Part shown: in pieces, positions 21,647 through 30,882 of the stretch | Numbering within the stretch: position 1 is the first letter of the stretch | How the letters are laid out: the number at the start of each line of letters is the position of its first letter | DNA from: Beijerinckiaceae bacterium | GTDB taxonomy: Bacteria; Pseudomonadota; Alphaproteobacteria; Rhizobiales; Beijerinckiaceae | NCBI GenBank assembly: GCA_025458025.1 | Contig: JALOTF010000002.1 | Location: 28,004-92,003, forward strand | Reading direction: 5' to 3' | Length of the DNA stretch: 64,000 nt | Notes under the pieces: model-generated | Databases searched by the model: none | What the model was told of the DNA's origin: nothing | Seen by the model: the letters and a program-made list of their open reading frames with translations, nothing else | Program-made: the position numbers and the translations under genes

Positions 21647-22285
21647 TCACTTCCCCGGGTCGAACCCGTGGCGCATCATCATCGGCGTTTGCGCCAGCGC
21701 GAAGGCCATGGTGAGCGGCATCACGCCCCAGACCTTGAAGGCCACCCAGAAATCGGTGGTCTGCGTGCGCCACACCACCTCGTTGATGGCCGCGAGCACG
21801 AAAAAGAACACACCCCAGCGGAAGGTGAGCTTCTTCCAGCCCTCGCGATCGAGCTGGAACACGCTGTCGAGCACGTAGGGCAGAAGCGGCTTGCCGAAGG
21901 CGAGGCCACCGAGCAGCACCGCGCCAAACAGCGAATTCACGATGGTCGGCTTCAGCTTGATGAAGAGGTCGTTGTGCAAGGCCAGCGTGAGGCCGCCGAA
22001 GACCAGCACCACCGCACCGGAAACGAGCGGCATGATCGGCAGGCGGCGATAGAGCGCCCAGGTCGCAATGAGCGACGCAGCCATCCCCACCATGAAAACG
22101 GCGGTGGCAATGAGGATCGGTGCCTTGTCGCCCGTGACCACGCCCTGTCCGAACACGGCCCCGACGATGGGCCTGAACCAGTCCGGCTTTGAATTCGCCG
22201 CGAAGAACAGCAACAGCGGCCCCATTTCGAGCAGCAGTTTCGTGATGCCATTCTCGGCGCGATGCGTCGTGTTCTGTTCGGTCAT
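21647..22285 (-). CDS. Septation protein A / YciB (IspZ) family
   Basis: LLLEMGPLLLFFAANSK...NEVVWRTQTTDFWVAFKVWGVMPLTMAFALAQTPMMMRHG; start chosen inside ORF 21647..22537. Confidence 0.93.
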   Translation of the reverse strand: MTEQNTTHRAENGITKLLLEMGPLLLFFAANSKPDWFRPIVGAVFGQGVVTGDKAPILIATAVFMVGMAASLIATWALYRRLPIMPLVSGAVVLVFGGLTLALHNDLFIKLKPTIVNSLFGAVLLGGLAFGKPLLPYVLDSVFQLDREGWKKLTFRWGVFFFVLAAINEVVWRTQTTDFWVAFKVWGVMPLTMAFALAQTPMMMRHGFDPGK

Positions 22286-22368
22286 GGTCGTTCCACGGAA
22301 GGGAGGGGCTGGACCCTCGTTGTCCCTGCCCTTACACCTCTGGAGGCACGCCGAAAAGGCCGAGCCCG

Positions 22369-23088
22369 TTGCAGAAGGTTTCTCCCATGTCCATGCCCAT
22401 CCCCGTTCTCGAACCCCGCGTGAGCCTTGCCATCGTGGGTGAGGCAGAGCGCTTTCCCGTGCGGCGCGGTTTCTGCATCGGGCGGAATTATGCGGCCCAT
22501 GCGCGCGAGATGGGATTTGATCCGGATCGCGAGCCACCGTTCTTCTTCATGAAGACGGCCGAGGCGATTCTCCCCGTGGAAGCGGGTGTGGAGACGCCGC
22601 TGCCCTATCCATCCAGCACGTCTGATTATCATCATGAGGTGGAACTCGTGGTGGTGCTTGGCAAGGGCGGCCGGAACATCCCCGAAGACAAGGCGATGGA
22701 GCATGTCTTCGGCTATGCCGTGGGCCTCGACATGACCCGCCGTGACCTGCAGGGCGAGGCGAAGAAGCTGGGACGCCCGTGGGAGATCGGCAAGAGCGCG
22801 GATGCCTCCGGCCCGGTCGGCCCGATCACGCGCGCCAATGCGCCGGGCTTCTCGCTGAAGGGACGTATCACGCTCGCGACCGATGGCGTGATGAAACAGG
22901 ATGCCAACATGGCCGCGATGATCTGGTCGATCCCCGAGCAGATCGCGATTCTCTCGCAGTTTTTCGAGCTGAAGGCCGGCGATCTCATCTTCACGGGCAC
23001 ACCGGAAGGCGTGAGTGCGGTGACGCGCGGGCAGGTGATGGTGGGTGAGGTGGAAGGCCTCACGCCCATCCGGCTGAAGGTGGTGTGA
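22369..23088 (+). CDS. Fumarylacetoacetate hydrolase family protein
   Basis: CIGRNYAAHAREMG, YHHEVELVVVLGKGG, GDLIFTGTPEGV. Confidence 0.93.
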   Translation: MQKVSPMSMPIPVLEPRVSLAIVGEAERFPVRRGFCIGRNYAAHAREMGFDPDREPPFFFMKTAEAILPVEAGVETPLPYPSSTSDYHHEVELVVVLGKGGRNIPEDKAMEHVFGYAVGLDMTRRDLQGEAKKLGRPWEIGKSADASGPVGPITRANAPGFSLKGRITLATDGVMKQDANMAAMIWSIPEQIAILSQFFELKAGDLIFTGTPEGVSAVTRGQVMVGEVEGLTPIRLKVV

Positions 23089-23138
23089 AAAGCATTTTCA
23101 AGCGAAGTGGTTTCCGGTTCGCATGAAGAAAATGCGTC
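23089..23138. repeat. Imperfect palindromic interspersed repeat, copy B (inverted relative to copy A)
   Basis: aaagcattttcaagcgaagtggtttccggttcgcatgaagaaaatgcgtc; begins immediately after the upstream stop codon. Confidence 0.9.
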
Positions 23139-23145
23139 AAACGCT

Positions 23146-24219
23146 TTAACCTTCATCCAGCCCGGCGATTGCGCGGGCAAAATCCTTCGCGGCGAAGGGC
23201 TCGAGATCCTCGACGCCCTCGCCCACGCCGATGAAATGGACGGGCAGGCCGAATTTCGCCGCGAGCGCCACGAGAATGCCGCCGCGCGCTGTGCCGTCGA
23301 GCTTGGTCATCACAAGGCCGGTGACGCCCGCTACCTGCTTGAAGATCTCGACTTGCGACACCGCATTTTGGCCCACGGTAGCATCGAGCACGAGCAGCGT
23401 CGCATGCGGCGCTTCAGGATCAAGCTTCTTGATCACGCGCACGATCTTGCCGAGTTCGTCCATCAGCCCCTGCTTGTTCTGAAGGCGGCCGGCGGTGTCG
23501 ATCAGCAGGATGTCACGCCCCTCCGCGCGCGCCTGCTCGATCGCGTCATAGGCGAGGCCCGAGGCATCGGCCCCCGGCTCACGCGAGACGAAACCCGCGC
23601 CGGTGCGCTCGGCCCAGATCTTAAGCTGGTCGATGGCTGCCGCACGGAAGGTATCGCCTGCAGCCATCAGCACCGATTTTCCCTCGGCGCGGAATTTCGC
23701 GGCAAGCTTGCCGATGGTCGTGGTCTTGCCGGAGCCGTTCACGCCCACCATCAGCAGGATGAAGGGCTTCTTTGCAGGCTCGATCACCAGAGGCTTGGCC
23801 ACCGGAGCCAGCACCTTCTCCACCTCGGTCGCGAGCGCGGCCTTGATCTCCTCCGGCGAGATGGTCTTGTCGAAACGGTCCTTGCCGATGGTCTCGACGA
23901 TGCGGCCCGACACCTCCACGCCGAGATCGGCCTGGATGAGGATGTCCTCCAGATCCTGAAGGGTATCCGCATCGAGCTTGCGCTGCGTGAAGATCGCCGT
24001 GATGCCCGAGCCGAGCGACGAGGCCGTGCGGGACAGCCCCTGCGACAGGCGCTTCCACCAGGACAGCTTCGGCGCGGGTGGCTCAACGGAAGCAGGGGTT
24101 TGATCAGCGGGTGCAGGTTGGGCTGGCTGTTCCGCCAACGCTGCCGTTCCCGGGGCCTTGCCGCCGCCGAACAGGCGCGAGAAGAAACCGGGTTTCTTGT
24201 CTTCGGGAGGGGTTGTCAT
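23146..24219 (-). CDS. ftsY: Signal recognition particle receptor
   Basis: GVNGSGKTTTIGKLA, DTAGRLQNKQGLMDEL, TKLDGTARGG. Confidence 0.96.
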   Translation of the reverse strand: MTTPPEDKKPGFFSRLFGGGKAPGTAALAEQPAQPAPADQTPASVEPPAPKLSWWKRLSQGLSRTASSLGSGITAIFTQRKLDADTLQDLEDILIQADLGVEVSGRIVETIGKDRFDKTISPEEIKAALATEVEKVLAPVAKPLVIEPAKKPFILLMVGVNGSGKTTTIGKLAAKFRAEGKSVLMAAGDTFRAAAIDQLKIWAERTGAGFVSREPGADASGLAYDAIEQARAEGRDILLIDTAGRLQNKQGLMDELGKIVRVIKKLDPEAPHATLLVLDATVGQNAVSQVEIFKQVAGVTGLVMTKLDGTARGGILVALAAKFGLPVHFIGVGEGVEDLEPFAAKDFARAIAGLDEG

Positions 24220-25502
24220 GCGGAAATGTCTCCCGTCAGCATCGAACCGGCGATGCCCGTCACTCTGGCCATGGCCAACTGGCCCGGAATGCCGGGCTGG
24301 CTGAGGCGGATGGGCGTAAAATCATCGAGCCGCGCCATGCTCCCCCGCTCTGCCAGAATGGCGACCATTCGTCCCGGATATTGCGCGAGATGGCGCTGAA
24401 GTGCGGCATCTCCCGCCTCGCGCAGGCGCGCCGCCCGCGCCTTGATGACCGGGCCTGCCACCTGCGGCATGCGCGCGGCCGGCGTGCCCTTGCGCGGCGA
24501 ATAGGGGAAGACATGCAGGAAGGCGAGGCCGCATTCCTCCACCAATCGCAGGGTGTTCTCGAACATTGCATCGGTTTCCGTGGGAAAACCGGCGATGAAA
24601 TCGGCCCCGAAGGCGTAATCCGGACGCGATTTCCGCAATTCCGTGCAGAAGCGGATGGCATCCGCGCGCCCGTGCCGCCGTTTCATGCGCTTCAGGGTGA
24701 GATCATCCCCAGCCTGCAACGAGAGATGCAGATGCGGCAGCAGGCGTGGTTCGCCTTTCAGCAGCTCCATCAGCAGCGGATCGGCCTCGATGCAATCGAG
24801 CGAGGAGAGCCGCAGGCGGTTGAGTTTCGGCACGTTCCGCAGAATGGCCGCGACCAGCGTGCCGAGCTTCGGCTGACCCGGCAGATCGGGCCCGTAGGAG
24901 GTGAGATCGACCCCTGTCAGCACGATTTCAGGCGAGCCTGCATCGACCAGACGCTCGATCTGGCTCACCACTTCGCCCATGGGCACGGAGCGGGAATTTC
25001 CGCGACCATAGGGGATGATGCAGAAGGTGCAGCGATGGTCGCAGCCATTCTGCACCTGCACGAAAGCGCGCGTGCGGCCCTCCAGCCCGTCGATGAGATG
25101 ACCGGCAGTTTCGCGCAGGCTCATGATGTCGTTGATGATCACGCGCTCGGTTTTCCCGATGCCGAAATCGGGGTGAGGGCGGACGGTGTCCTGCCAGGTC
25201 TCGGGTTTCAGCTTCACGTCATTGCCGATGATCTGGCTGACTCCCGCCATACCGGCGAAGGTTTCCGGCTCGGTTTGCGCAGCGCAGCCTGTCACGACAA
25301 TGCGGCGCGCGGGGTTCTCGCGCGCGAGGCGGCGGATGGTCTGGCGAGCCTGCCGGACCGCTTCGCCAGTCACCGCGCAGGTATTCACAATCACGAGATC
25401 GGAATGGCCCGCCGCCAGAGCGGCTTGGCGCATGGCTTCGCTCTCCACCGTATTGAGGCGGCAGCCGAGCGTGACGATTTCGGGCGAGGCGGCAGCGCCC
25501 AT
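24216..25502 (-). CDS. mtaB: tRNA t6A37 methylthiotransferase
   Basis: TLGCRLNTVESEAM, radical SAM QNGCDHRCTFCIIPYGRG, C-terminal TRAM-like segment; start chosen inside ORF 24216..25694. Confidence 0.93.
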   Translation of the reverse strand: MGAAASPEIVTLGCRLNTVESEAMRQAALAAGHSDLVIVNTCAVTGEAVRQARQTIRRLARENPARRIVVTGCAAQTEPETFAGMAGVSQIIGNDVKLKPETWQDTVRPHPDFGIGKTERVIINDIMSLRETAGHLIDGLEGRTRAFVQVQNGCDHRCTFCIIPYGRGNSRSVPMGEVVSQIERLVDAGSPEIVLTGVDLTSYGPDLPGQPKLGTLVAAILRNVPKLNRLRLSSLDCIEADPLLMELLKGEPRLLPHLHLSLQAGDDLTLKRMKRRHGRADAIRFCTELRKSRPDYAFGADFIAGFPTETDAMFENTLRLVEECGLAFLHVFPYSPRKGTPAARMPQVAGPVIKARAARLREAGDAALQRHLAQYPGRMVAILAERGSMARLDDFTPIRLSQPGIPGQLAMARVTGIAGSMLTGDISA

Positions 25503-25504
25503 GC

Positions 25505-26401
25505 TCAGCCCGCGAGCAGCGAGGGGTGGATCGTGCCGGAGAAACTTTCCGCCACTGGGCCGATCATGATCACCCGCCCTTCCGGCGAGCGGCGGATGGC
25601 GAGCGGCCCGCCCGGCAGGTGCAGCCGCACGGTTTCGCCCGTGAAACCGAGGCGATGTGCGGCGACGGCCGTAGCGCAGGCGGCTGTGCCGCAAGCAAGC
25701 GTCGCGCCGGCCGCACGCTCCCAGACGCGCAAGGTGATCTCGCCATCGGGTCGCAATTCGGCGAACGAGATGTTCGCCTTTTCCGGGAAGATCGGGTGCG
25801 TTTCGAGCACCGGGCCGATGCGGGCAAGGTCGATCGCGCGGGCATCCGTCACGAAGAAGATGCCATGCGGATTACCCATGTTCACCGCCGAGAACCAGCC
25901 GGGGAGATCGGGCGAGAGTGCGGCAGTGTCGAGCGGAATGCGCGCGGTGTCGCGCGGTTCGCCGGCCAGCGGAATGCGCGCCCAATCGAGCACGGGCAAG
26001 CCCATATCGACCGCGACCTCCGTGCCTTCCAGGCGGCCCACGAGCAGACCGGCCACCGTTTCGATGCGTGCCTCGCTCTGGCCGCTTTCCTCAGTCAGAA
26101 GCGATGCGATGCAGCGCGTGGCATTTCCACAGGCCTCCACCTCGCCGCCATCCGGGTTGAAGATCCGCATGCGTGCGTCACCCCTCGTGGAGGGTTCGAG
26201 CAGGATGAGCTGGTCGCAGCCGATGCCGAAGCGGCGATCGGCAATGCGCTCCAGTTGCTGCTGCGCAAGCGCAAGCGGCGCATGGCGTGCGTCCAGCACA
26301 ACGAAATCATTGCCGAGGCCATGCATCTTGCGGAAGGGCAAGGCGGCGGGCGCGGGCGCGGGCATGGGCGATATTGTCATCGAAGACGATCCGGAAGGCA
26401 T
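25505..26401 (-). CDS. dapF: Diaminopimelate epimerase
   Basis: FRKMHGLGNDFVVLD, EACGNATRCIA, ACGTAACATAV. Confidence 0.95.
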   Translation of the reverse strand: MPSGSSSMTISPMPAPAPAALPFRKMHGLGNDFVVLDARHAPLALAQQQLERIADRRFGIGCDQLILLEPSTRGDARMRIFNPDGGEVEACGNATRCIASLLTEESGQSEARIETVAGLLVGRLEGTEVAVDMGLPVLDWARIPLAGEPRDTARIPLDTAALSPDLPGWFSAVNMGNPHGIFFVTDARAIDLARIGPVLETHPIFPEKANISFAELRPDGEITLRVWERAAGATLACGTAACATAVAAHRLGFTGETVRLHLPGGPLAIRRSPEGRVIMIGPVAESFSGTIHPSLLAG

Positions 26402-26543
26402 CGATCAGAAACGGAAACCAATGTCCGGTGAACCCGTTGGCTCAGCGGGCTTCGGCCCTACAATCCATTGGCGCTATAACGGGTTTTCGGATAAGGGCAA
26501 AACGCTTGGCCTCCCGAGCCTCAGAACAGGATTATCGGATCGA

Positions 26544-27926
26544 ATGCAACGGCAGTTTGCCCCCCTTGCTTTCGCCTCTGCGCTTCGGCCGGGGGGTGGC
26601 ATTGTTGCCGGCGTGATTCTCGGTGTTTCACTGCTGTTTTCGCCCCCGTCGGGCGCGCAGGGCGAGGTTGCAAGTGACCCGCGCCCCAAGCCGGTAATCA
26701 CCCCCATCCAGATTCCGAACCTCTCGCTCGGCGTGGTGATCTTCCCCAATGGCAAGGCGATCAACCTCTCCGTGGGCACGGGGTCGAGCGCCTATCGCAC
26801 CGCGAATGACATTCCCGGCCGTGTGTGGCTGCTGACCGATCGTGGCCCGAACATCGAATGTGGTGAGGCGCGCCGCATTCTCGGTCTGGAGGCCGAACAG
26901 GCCTGCGCGGGCAATCGCAACGGGCGGATCATGCCTCTGCCGGGGTTCGTGCCTTCGATCTACGGTGCGGATATCGGCGCGGATAATGTGGCGCGCATCA
27001 ACGTTTTCCTGCCGCTCAAGGGCAAATCCGGCAAGCCGCTCTCGGGTCGGCCGCCGCAGGGCAACGGGCGCTATGAAAGCGCCTATGCGCTGGATGGCAA
27101 GCCGCTCCCGCCCGATCCGTCCGGTGTTGATCCGGAAGGCCTCGTGCGCCTCTCGGATGGGACCTTCTGGATCGCGGAGGAGCTGGGCCCCTCGCTGCTG
27201 CAGGTGGCGGCGGACGGCACTGTGCTGAAACGCTTCGTGCCGCAGGGCCTGCAGAACGACTTCAAGGATGCCGACTACGAAATCGTGCCGTCGCTGCCGC
27301 CCATTCTGCGCTATCGCGCGCAGAATCGTGGGTTCGAGGCGCTGGCGCTCTCGCCGGACGAGAAGTTTCTCTACCTGATGCTCCAGGGGCCTCTGGCCAA
27401 TCCGGACGTCGAGACCGGGCGACGCTCCCGGAATGTGCGGCTCTTCAAGCTCGCGCGCGAGACCGGTGAAGTCGTCGGCCAGTATTTCTACCAAAGCGAC
27501 GATATAAAGAGCTACACCGGCGATGCCGATGGCCGTGAGCGTGTGCAATCGCGTGTGCTGGTGAGCGAGATGGCCGCCATCGCTGAGGACCAGCTTCTGG
27601 TGCTGGAGCGCGTGGACCGCCATACGCGTTTCTACACCATCCAGCTCACGGATGAGAATCGCGTGCCGCGCCTGCTCGACAATCCGGAATATGGCCCCGG
27701 CCTTGAATGGATGGAGCCGTCGCAGCTGGGCATTCGCGGGGTGCTGCCCGTGTCGAAATCCCTCGTGCTCGACAGCGAGATGGTCACGGGCCTGCCTTCT
27801 AAGATCGAGGGCATGGCGATCACCGGGCCGAATGAACTCATCATCATCAACGACAATGATTTCGGCGTGGATGGCGTGCGCACGCAGATGTTCCGTGTCA
27901 CTCTTCCCCAGCCGCTGATTCGATAG
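26544..27926 (+). CDS. Esterase-like activity of phytase family protein (secreted)
   Basis: WLLTDRGPNIE, DPEGLVRLSDGTFWIAEELGPSLL, GFEALALSPDEKFLYLMLQGPL; in-frame start inside the 24078..27926 ORF. Confidence 0.8.
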   Translation: MQRQFAPLAFASALRPGGGIVAGVILGVSLLFSPPSGAQGEVASDPRPKPVITPIQIPNLSLGVVIFPNGKAINLSVGTGSSAYRTANDIPGRVWLLTDRGPNIECGEARRILGLEAEQACAGNRNGRIMPLPGFVPSIYGADIGADNVARINVFLPLKGKSGKPLSGRPPQGNGRYESAYALDGKPLPPDPSGVDPEGLVRLSDGTFWIAEELGPSLLQVAADGTVLKRFVPQGLQNDFKDADYEIVPSLPPILRYRAQNRGFEALALSPDEKFLYLMLQGPLANPDVETGRRSRNVRLFKLARETGEVVGQYFYQSDDIKSYTGDADGRERVQSRVLVSEMAAIAEDQLLVLERVDRHTRFYTIQLTDENRVPRLLDNPEYGPGLEWMEPSQLGIRGVLPVSKSLVLDSEMVTGLPSKIEGMAITGPNELIIINDNDFGVDGVRTQMFRVTLPQPLIR

Positions 27927-27962
27927 GCTTTTCGCGGCTGGCAGTCGAAGGAGAGGCGAGCG

Positions 27963-28613
27963 ATGCGCCGGAAATCGCTTTCCGTCAGCGTTTTGTGCGG
28001 GATTTTCGGGGTGTTTCTCGTGGTCGCGAGCGCGGTCGCGCAGACGACGCCCGCGCCCTCGCAAGCCCCGGTACAGACGCCCGCTCCCGTGCCGGCACCT
28101 GCGCCTGCGCCCGCAGCCCCCGGCATGGATCGCCCCTCGGCGGATGCCTCCACCGGCCAGCTTGTGGAGTATGCCGCCCGGCCCGTTTTACGCAGCCGCG
28201 CCACCAGCACCTGGGATGATGGTTTCGCCGAAATCAAGAAGGCGATGCTGCTGCTCGGGGAGGAGGCGCGTCGCCTCGGCCTGCTCACCGGCACGCCGCC
28301 CATGGTGCATTTCGTGACGAGCGATGATCTCGGCTTCACCTTCGAGGCGATGCTGCCGCTCGCCGGCCCCGCCGCGCCGGGCACGCAGGCCCGCGCGGGC
28401 TTCGAACTCGCGCAATCGCCGGCGGGCCGCGCGATGATCTTCACCCATGAGGGACCTTACGACGATATCGACGCGGCCTATGAGGCGATTACGGCTTTTC
28501 TCGATGAAAAGGGCCTCACTTCCACCGGCACCTACCTCGAGGAATATCTCTTCTGGCCCGAGAAGAGCGACGATCCGGCGTTGAAGCTGAACATCGTGGT
28601 CTTCCTGAAATAG
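27963..28613 (+). CDS. Predicted exported protein with GyrI-like/effector-binding-type domain
   Basis: Signal-like N-terminus, P/A-rich linker ([26 protein letters not shown]), then HEGPYDDIDAAYEAITAFLDEKG...EEYLFWPE. Confidence 0.7.
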   Translation: MRRKSLSVSVLCGIFGVFLVVASAVAQTTPAPSQAPVQTPAPVPAPAPAPAAPGMDRPSADASTGQLVEYAARPVLRSRATSTWDDGFAEIKKAMLLLGEEARRLGLLTGTPPMVHFVTSDDLGFTFEAMLPLAGPAAPGTQARAGFELAQSPAGRAMIFTHEGPYDDIDAAYEAITAFLDEKGLTSTGTYLEEYLFWPEKSDDPALKLNIVVFLK

Positions 28614-28857
28614 GCATTTTACGGCGAAACTTGACCGCTTTTCCCGTTTCCCCTATGAGGCGGGCATCCAATCAGCGTGATCTCTGGATCGGCTGACCGG
28701 GGCATGGCCCCGGAGGTTCACGTCCGGCAGCGCGAGGCGCCCCCGGGCGCGAAAGTGTTTGGTTTGACGGGAGCGGGCAAGCCCACCCCTTCTGCCAGAC
28801 GCGTTTTCGTTTGGAACAACGGATTTTGCCGCGCGAGCGGCACAACGCGGGTGACAC

Positions 28858-30369
28858 ATGTTCGAAGGCCTTTCGGGTCGTCTCTCCGGCATTCTCGACA
28901 AGCTCACGCGTCGTGGCGCGCTGAGTGAGGCGGATGTGGCCGAAGCGATGCGCGAAGTGCGCCGTGCGTTGCTGGAAGCCGACGTGGCGCTCGATGTGGT
29001 GCGCGACTTCACCGAGAAGGTGCGGGCACGCGCCGTTGGCGTGGATGTCATCAAATCGGTGACGCCCGGCCAGATGGTGGTGAAGATCGTCAATGACGAA
29101 CTCGTCGCCATGCTGGGTTCGGATGCCCAGCCGATCGATCTTCAGGCCGTTCCGCCGGTCGGCATCCTGATGGTCGGCCTGCAAGGCTCGGGCAAGACCA
29201 CGACCACCGCGAAGATCGCCAAGCGCCTGAAGGAACGCGAGAAGAAGAAGGTTCTGCTCGCCTCGCTCGATACGCGCCGCCCCGCCGCGATGGAACAGCT
29301 CGCGGTGCTCGGGCGCGATAACGGTCTCGACGTGCTGCCCATCGTGGCCGGCGAGAATGCAATCCAGATCGCCAGGCGCGCGGAAGCGGCGGCCCGTCTC
29401 GGCGGCTTCGATGCCGTGATCTACGACACCGCCGGCCGCGTGACGCTTGATGACGAGCTGATGGACGAGGTGGTGCAGGTTCGCGCCGCCATCCAGCCGC
29501 ATGAAGTGCTGTTGGTGGCCGACAGCCTCACCGGCCAGGATGCGGTGGTGACCGCCCGCGCCTTCGAAAGCCGCGTGGGTCTCACCGGCATCGTGCTCAC
29601 GCGCGTGGATGGTGATGGCCGCGGCGGTGCCGCGCTCTCCATGCGTGCGGTCACCGGCAAGCCGATCAAGCTGATCGGTGTCGGCGAAAAGATGGATGCG
29701 TTGGAGGATTTCCACCCCGCGCGCATCGCCAACCGCATTCTCGGCATGGGCGATATCGTCAGCCTCGTCGAGAAGGCGGCGCAGAACATCGATCAGGAAA
29801 AGGCGCTGGCGATGGCCGAGCGCATGCGGAAGGGCAAGTTCGACCTTTCCGACCTGCGCGACCAGCTGAAGCAGATGGAAAAGCTCGGGGGCCTCGGCGG
29901 CCTCATGGGCATGCTGCCGGGCGTCGCCAAGGCCAAGGACCAGATGGCCAATGCCGGCGTGAACGACAAGATGATCGCCCGGCAGGTGGCCATCATCAAT
30001 TCGATGACGCCGGAAGAGCGCCGCAACCCGGATCTGCTGAAGAACTCCCGCAAGAAGCGCATCGCGGCGGGCTCCGGTACGAGTGCCGAGGAGATCAACA
30101 AGCTCCTCAAGATGCATCGCGGCATGGCCGACATGATGAAGGCCGTGGGGCAGGGCAAGCGCGGGCCGATGGCGGGCCTCGCCAACATGTTCGGCCTTGG
30201 CGGCGGCGTACCCGATCTTTCGAAGATGCAGCCGCCGGCTGGCGTTTCGCCCGATGCGATCGCCGAGGCGCAGAAGAAACTCGAACAGATGCAGGGTGGC
30301 GGCAAGCTGCCCGGCCTTGGCTCGGGTCTGCCGGGCCTCGGCGGGTTCAACCCGTTCCGCAAGAAATAA
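28858..30369 (+). CDS. ffh: Signal recognition particle protein
   Basis: GLQGSGKTTTTAKIA, DTAGRVTLDDELMDE, Met-rich M domain. Confidence 0.97.
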   Translation: MFEGLSGRLSGILDKLTRRGALSEADVAEAMREVRRALLEADVALDVVRDFTEKVRARAVGVDVIKSVTPGQMVVKIVNDELVAMLGSDAQPIDLQAVPPVGILMVGLQGSGKTTTTAKIAKRLKEREKKKVLLASLDTRRPAAMEQLAVLGRDNGLDVLPIVAGENAIQIARRAEAAARLGGFDAVIYDTAGRVTLDDELMDEVVQVRAAIQPHEVLLVADSLTGQDAVVTARAFESRVGLTGIVLTRVDGDGRGGAALSMRAVTGKPIKLIGVGEKMDALEDFHPARIANRILGMGDIVSLVEKAAQNIDQEKALAMAERMRKGKFDLSDLRDQLKQMEKLGGLGGLMGMLPGVAKAKDQMANAGVNDKMIARQVAIINSMTPEERRNPDLLKNSRKKRIAAGSGTSAEEINKLLKMHRGMADMMKAVGQGKRGPMAGLANMFGLGGGVPDLSKMQPPAGVSPDAIAEAQKKLEQMQGGGKLPGLGSGLPGLGGFNPFRKK

Positions 30370-30414
30370 CCGATCCAGCAATCAATCCGAACTCAAGACA
30401 AACAGGAGTAACCC

Positions 30415-30762
30415 ATGTCTCTCAAAATCCGTCTCGCCCGTGGTGGCTCGAAGAAGCGCCCGGTCTACCGCATCGTCGTGGCTGATGCCCGTTCCCCGCG
30501 CGATGGCCGCTTCATCGAGAAGATCGGCACCTACAACCCGATGCTCGCCAAGGATTCGGCCGAGCGCGTGGTGCTCGATCTCGAAGCCGCGAAGAACTGG
30601 ATCGCCAAGGGCGCCCAGCCGACCGATCGCGTGCTCCGCTTCCTCGATGCTGCCGGCATCGTGAAGCGCCCGGCCCGCAACAACCCGGAAAAGGCCGTTC
30701 CCGGCGACAAGGCCAAGGAACGCGCCGCGAAGAAGGCCGAGAAGGCCGGCGAAGCCGCGTAA
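30415..30762 (+). CDS. rpsP: 30S ribosomal protein S16
   Basis: [43 protein letters not shown]. Confidence 0.98.
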   Translation: MSLKIRLARGGSKKRPVYRIVVADARSPRDGRFIEKIGTYNPMLAKDSAERVVLDLEAAKNWIAKGAQPTDRVLRFLDAAGIVKRPARNNPEKAVPGDKAKERAAKKAEKAGEAA

Positions 30763-30777
30763 GGCTTCTTCCGCAGG

Positions 30778-30867
30778 GCGTCATGGCCGGACTTGTTCCG
30801 GCCATCCACGTCTTGTCGCGCGTTCGTTCAAAGTCGTGGATGCCCGGGCTAAACCCGGGCATGACGC
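30778..30867. repeat. Compound palindromic repeat (two hairpins inside a larger inverted repeat)
   Basis: gcgtcat[ggccgga..tccggcc]atccacg...cgtggat[gcccggg..cccgggc]atgacgc; all four arm pairs match by eye. Confidence 0.9.
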
Positions 30868-30882
30868 GTTTTCGAGGCTCGA

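Noticed and set aside
24078-27926. 1282-aa + strand ORF
   Set aside because: Its first two thirds are antisense to ftsY, mtaB and dapF; only the part from about 26544 is a believable gene. The rest is open-frame artefact of GC-rich codon bias.
28614-28857. Possible SRP RNA (ffs) next to ffh
   Set aside because: The conserved SRP RNA apical loop sequence is absent.
28672-30381. 569-aa minus-strand ORF
   Set aside because: Antisense to ffh, typical shadow ORF.
30512-30862. Small minus-strand ORF MPGFSPGIHD...WMAGTSPAMT
   Set aside because: Translation of the intergenic palindromic repeat, often misannotated as a hypothetical protein; no independent evidence of coding.
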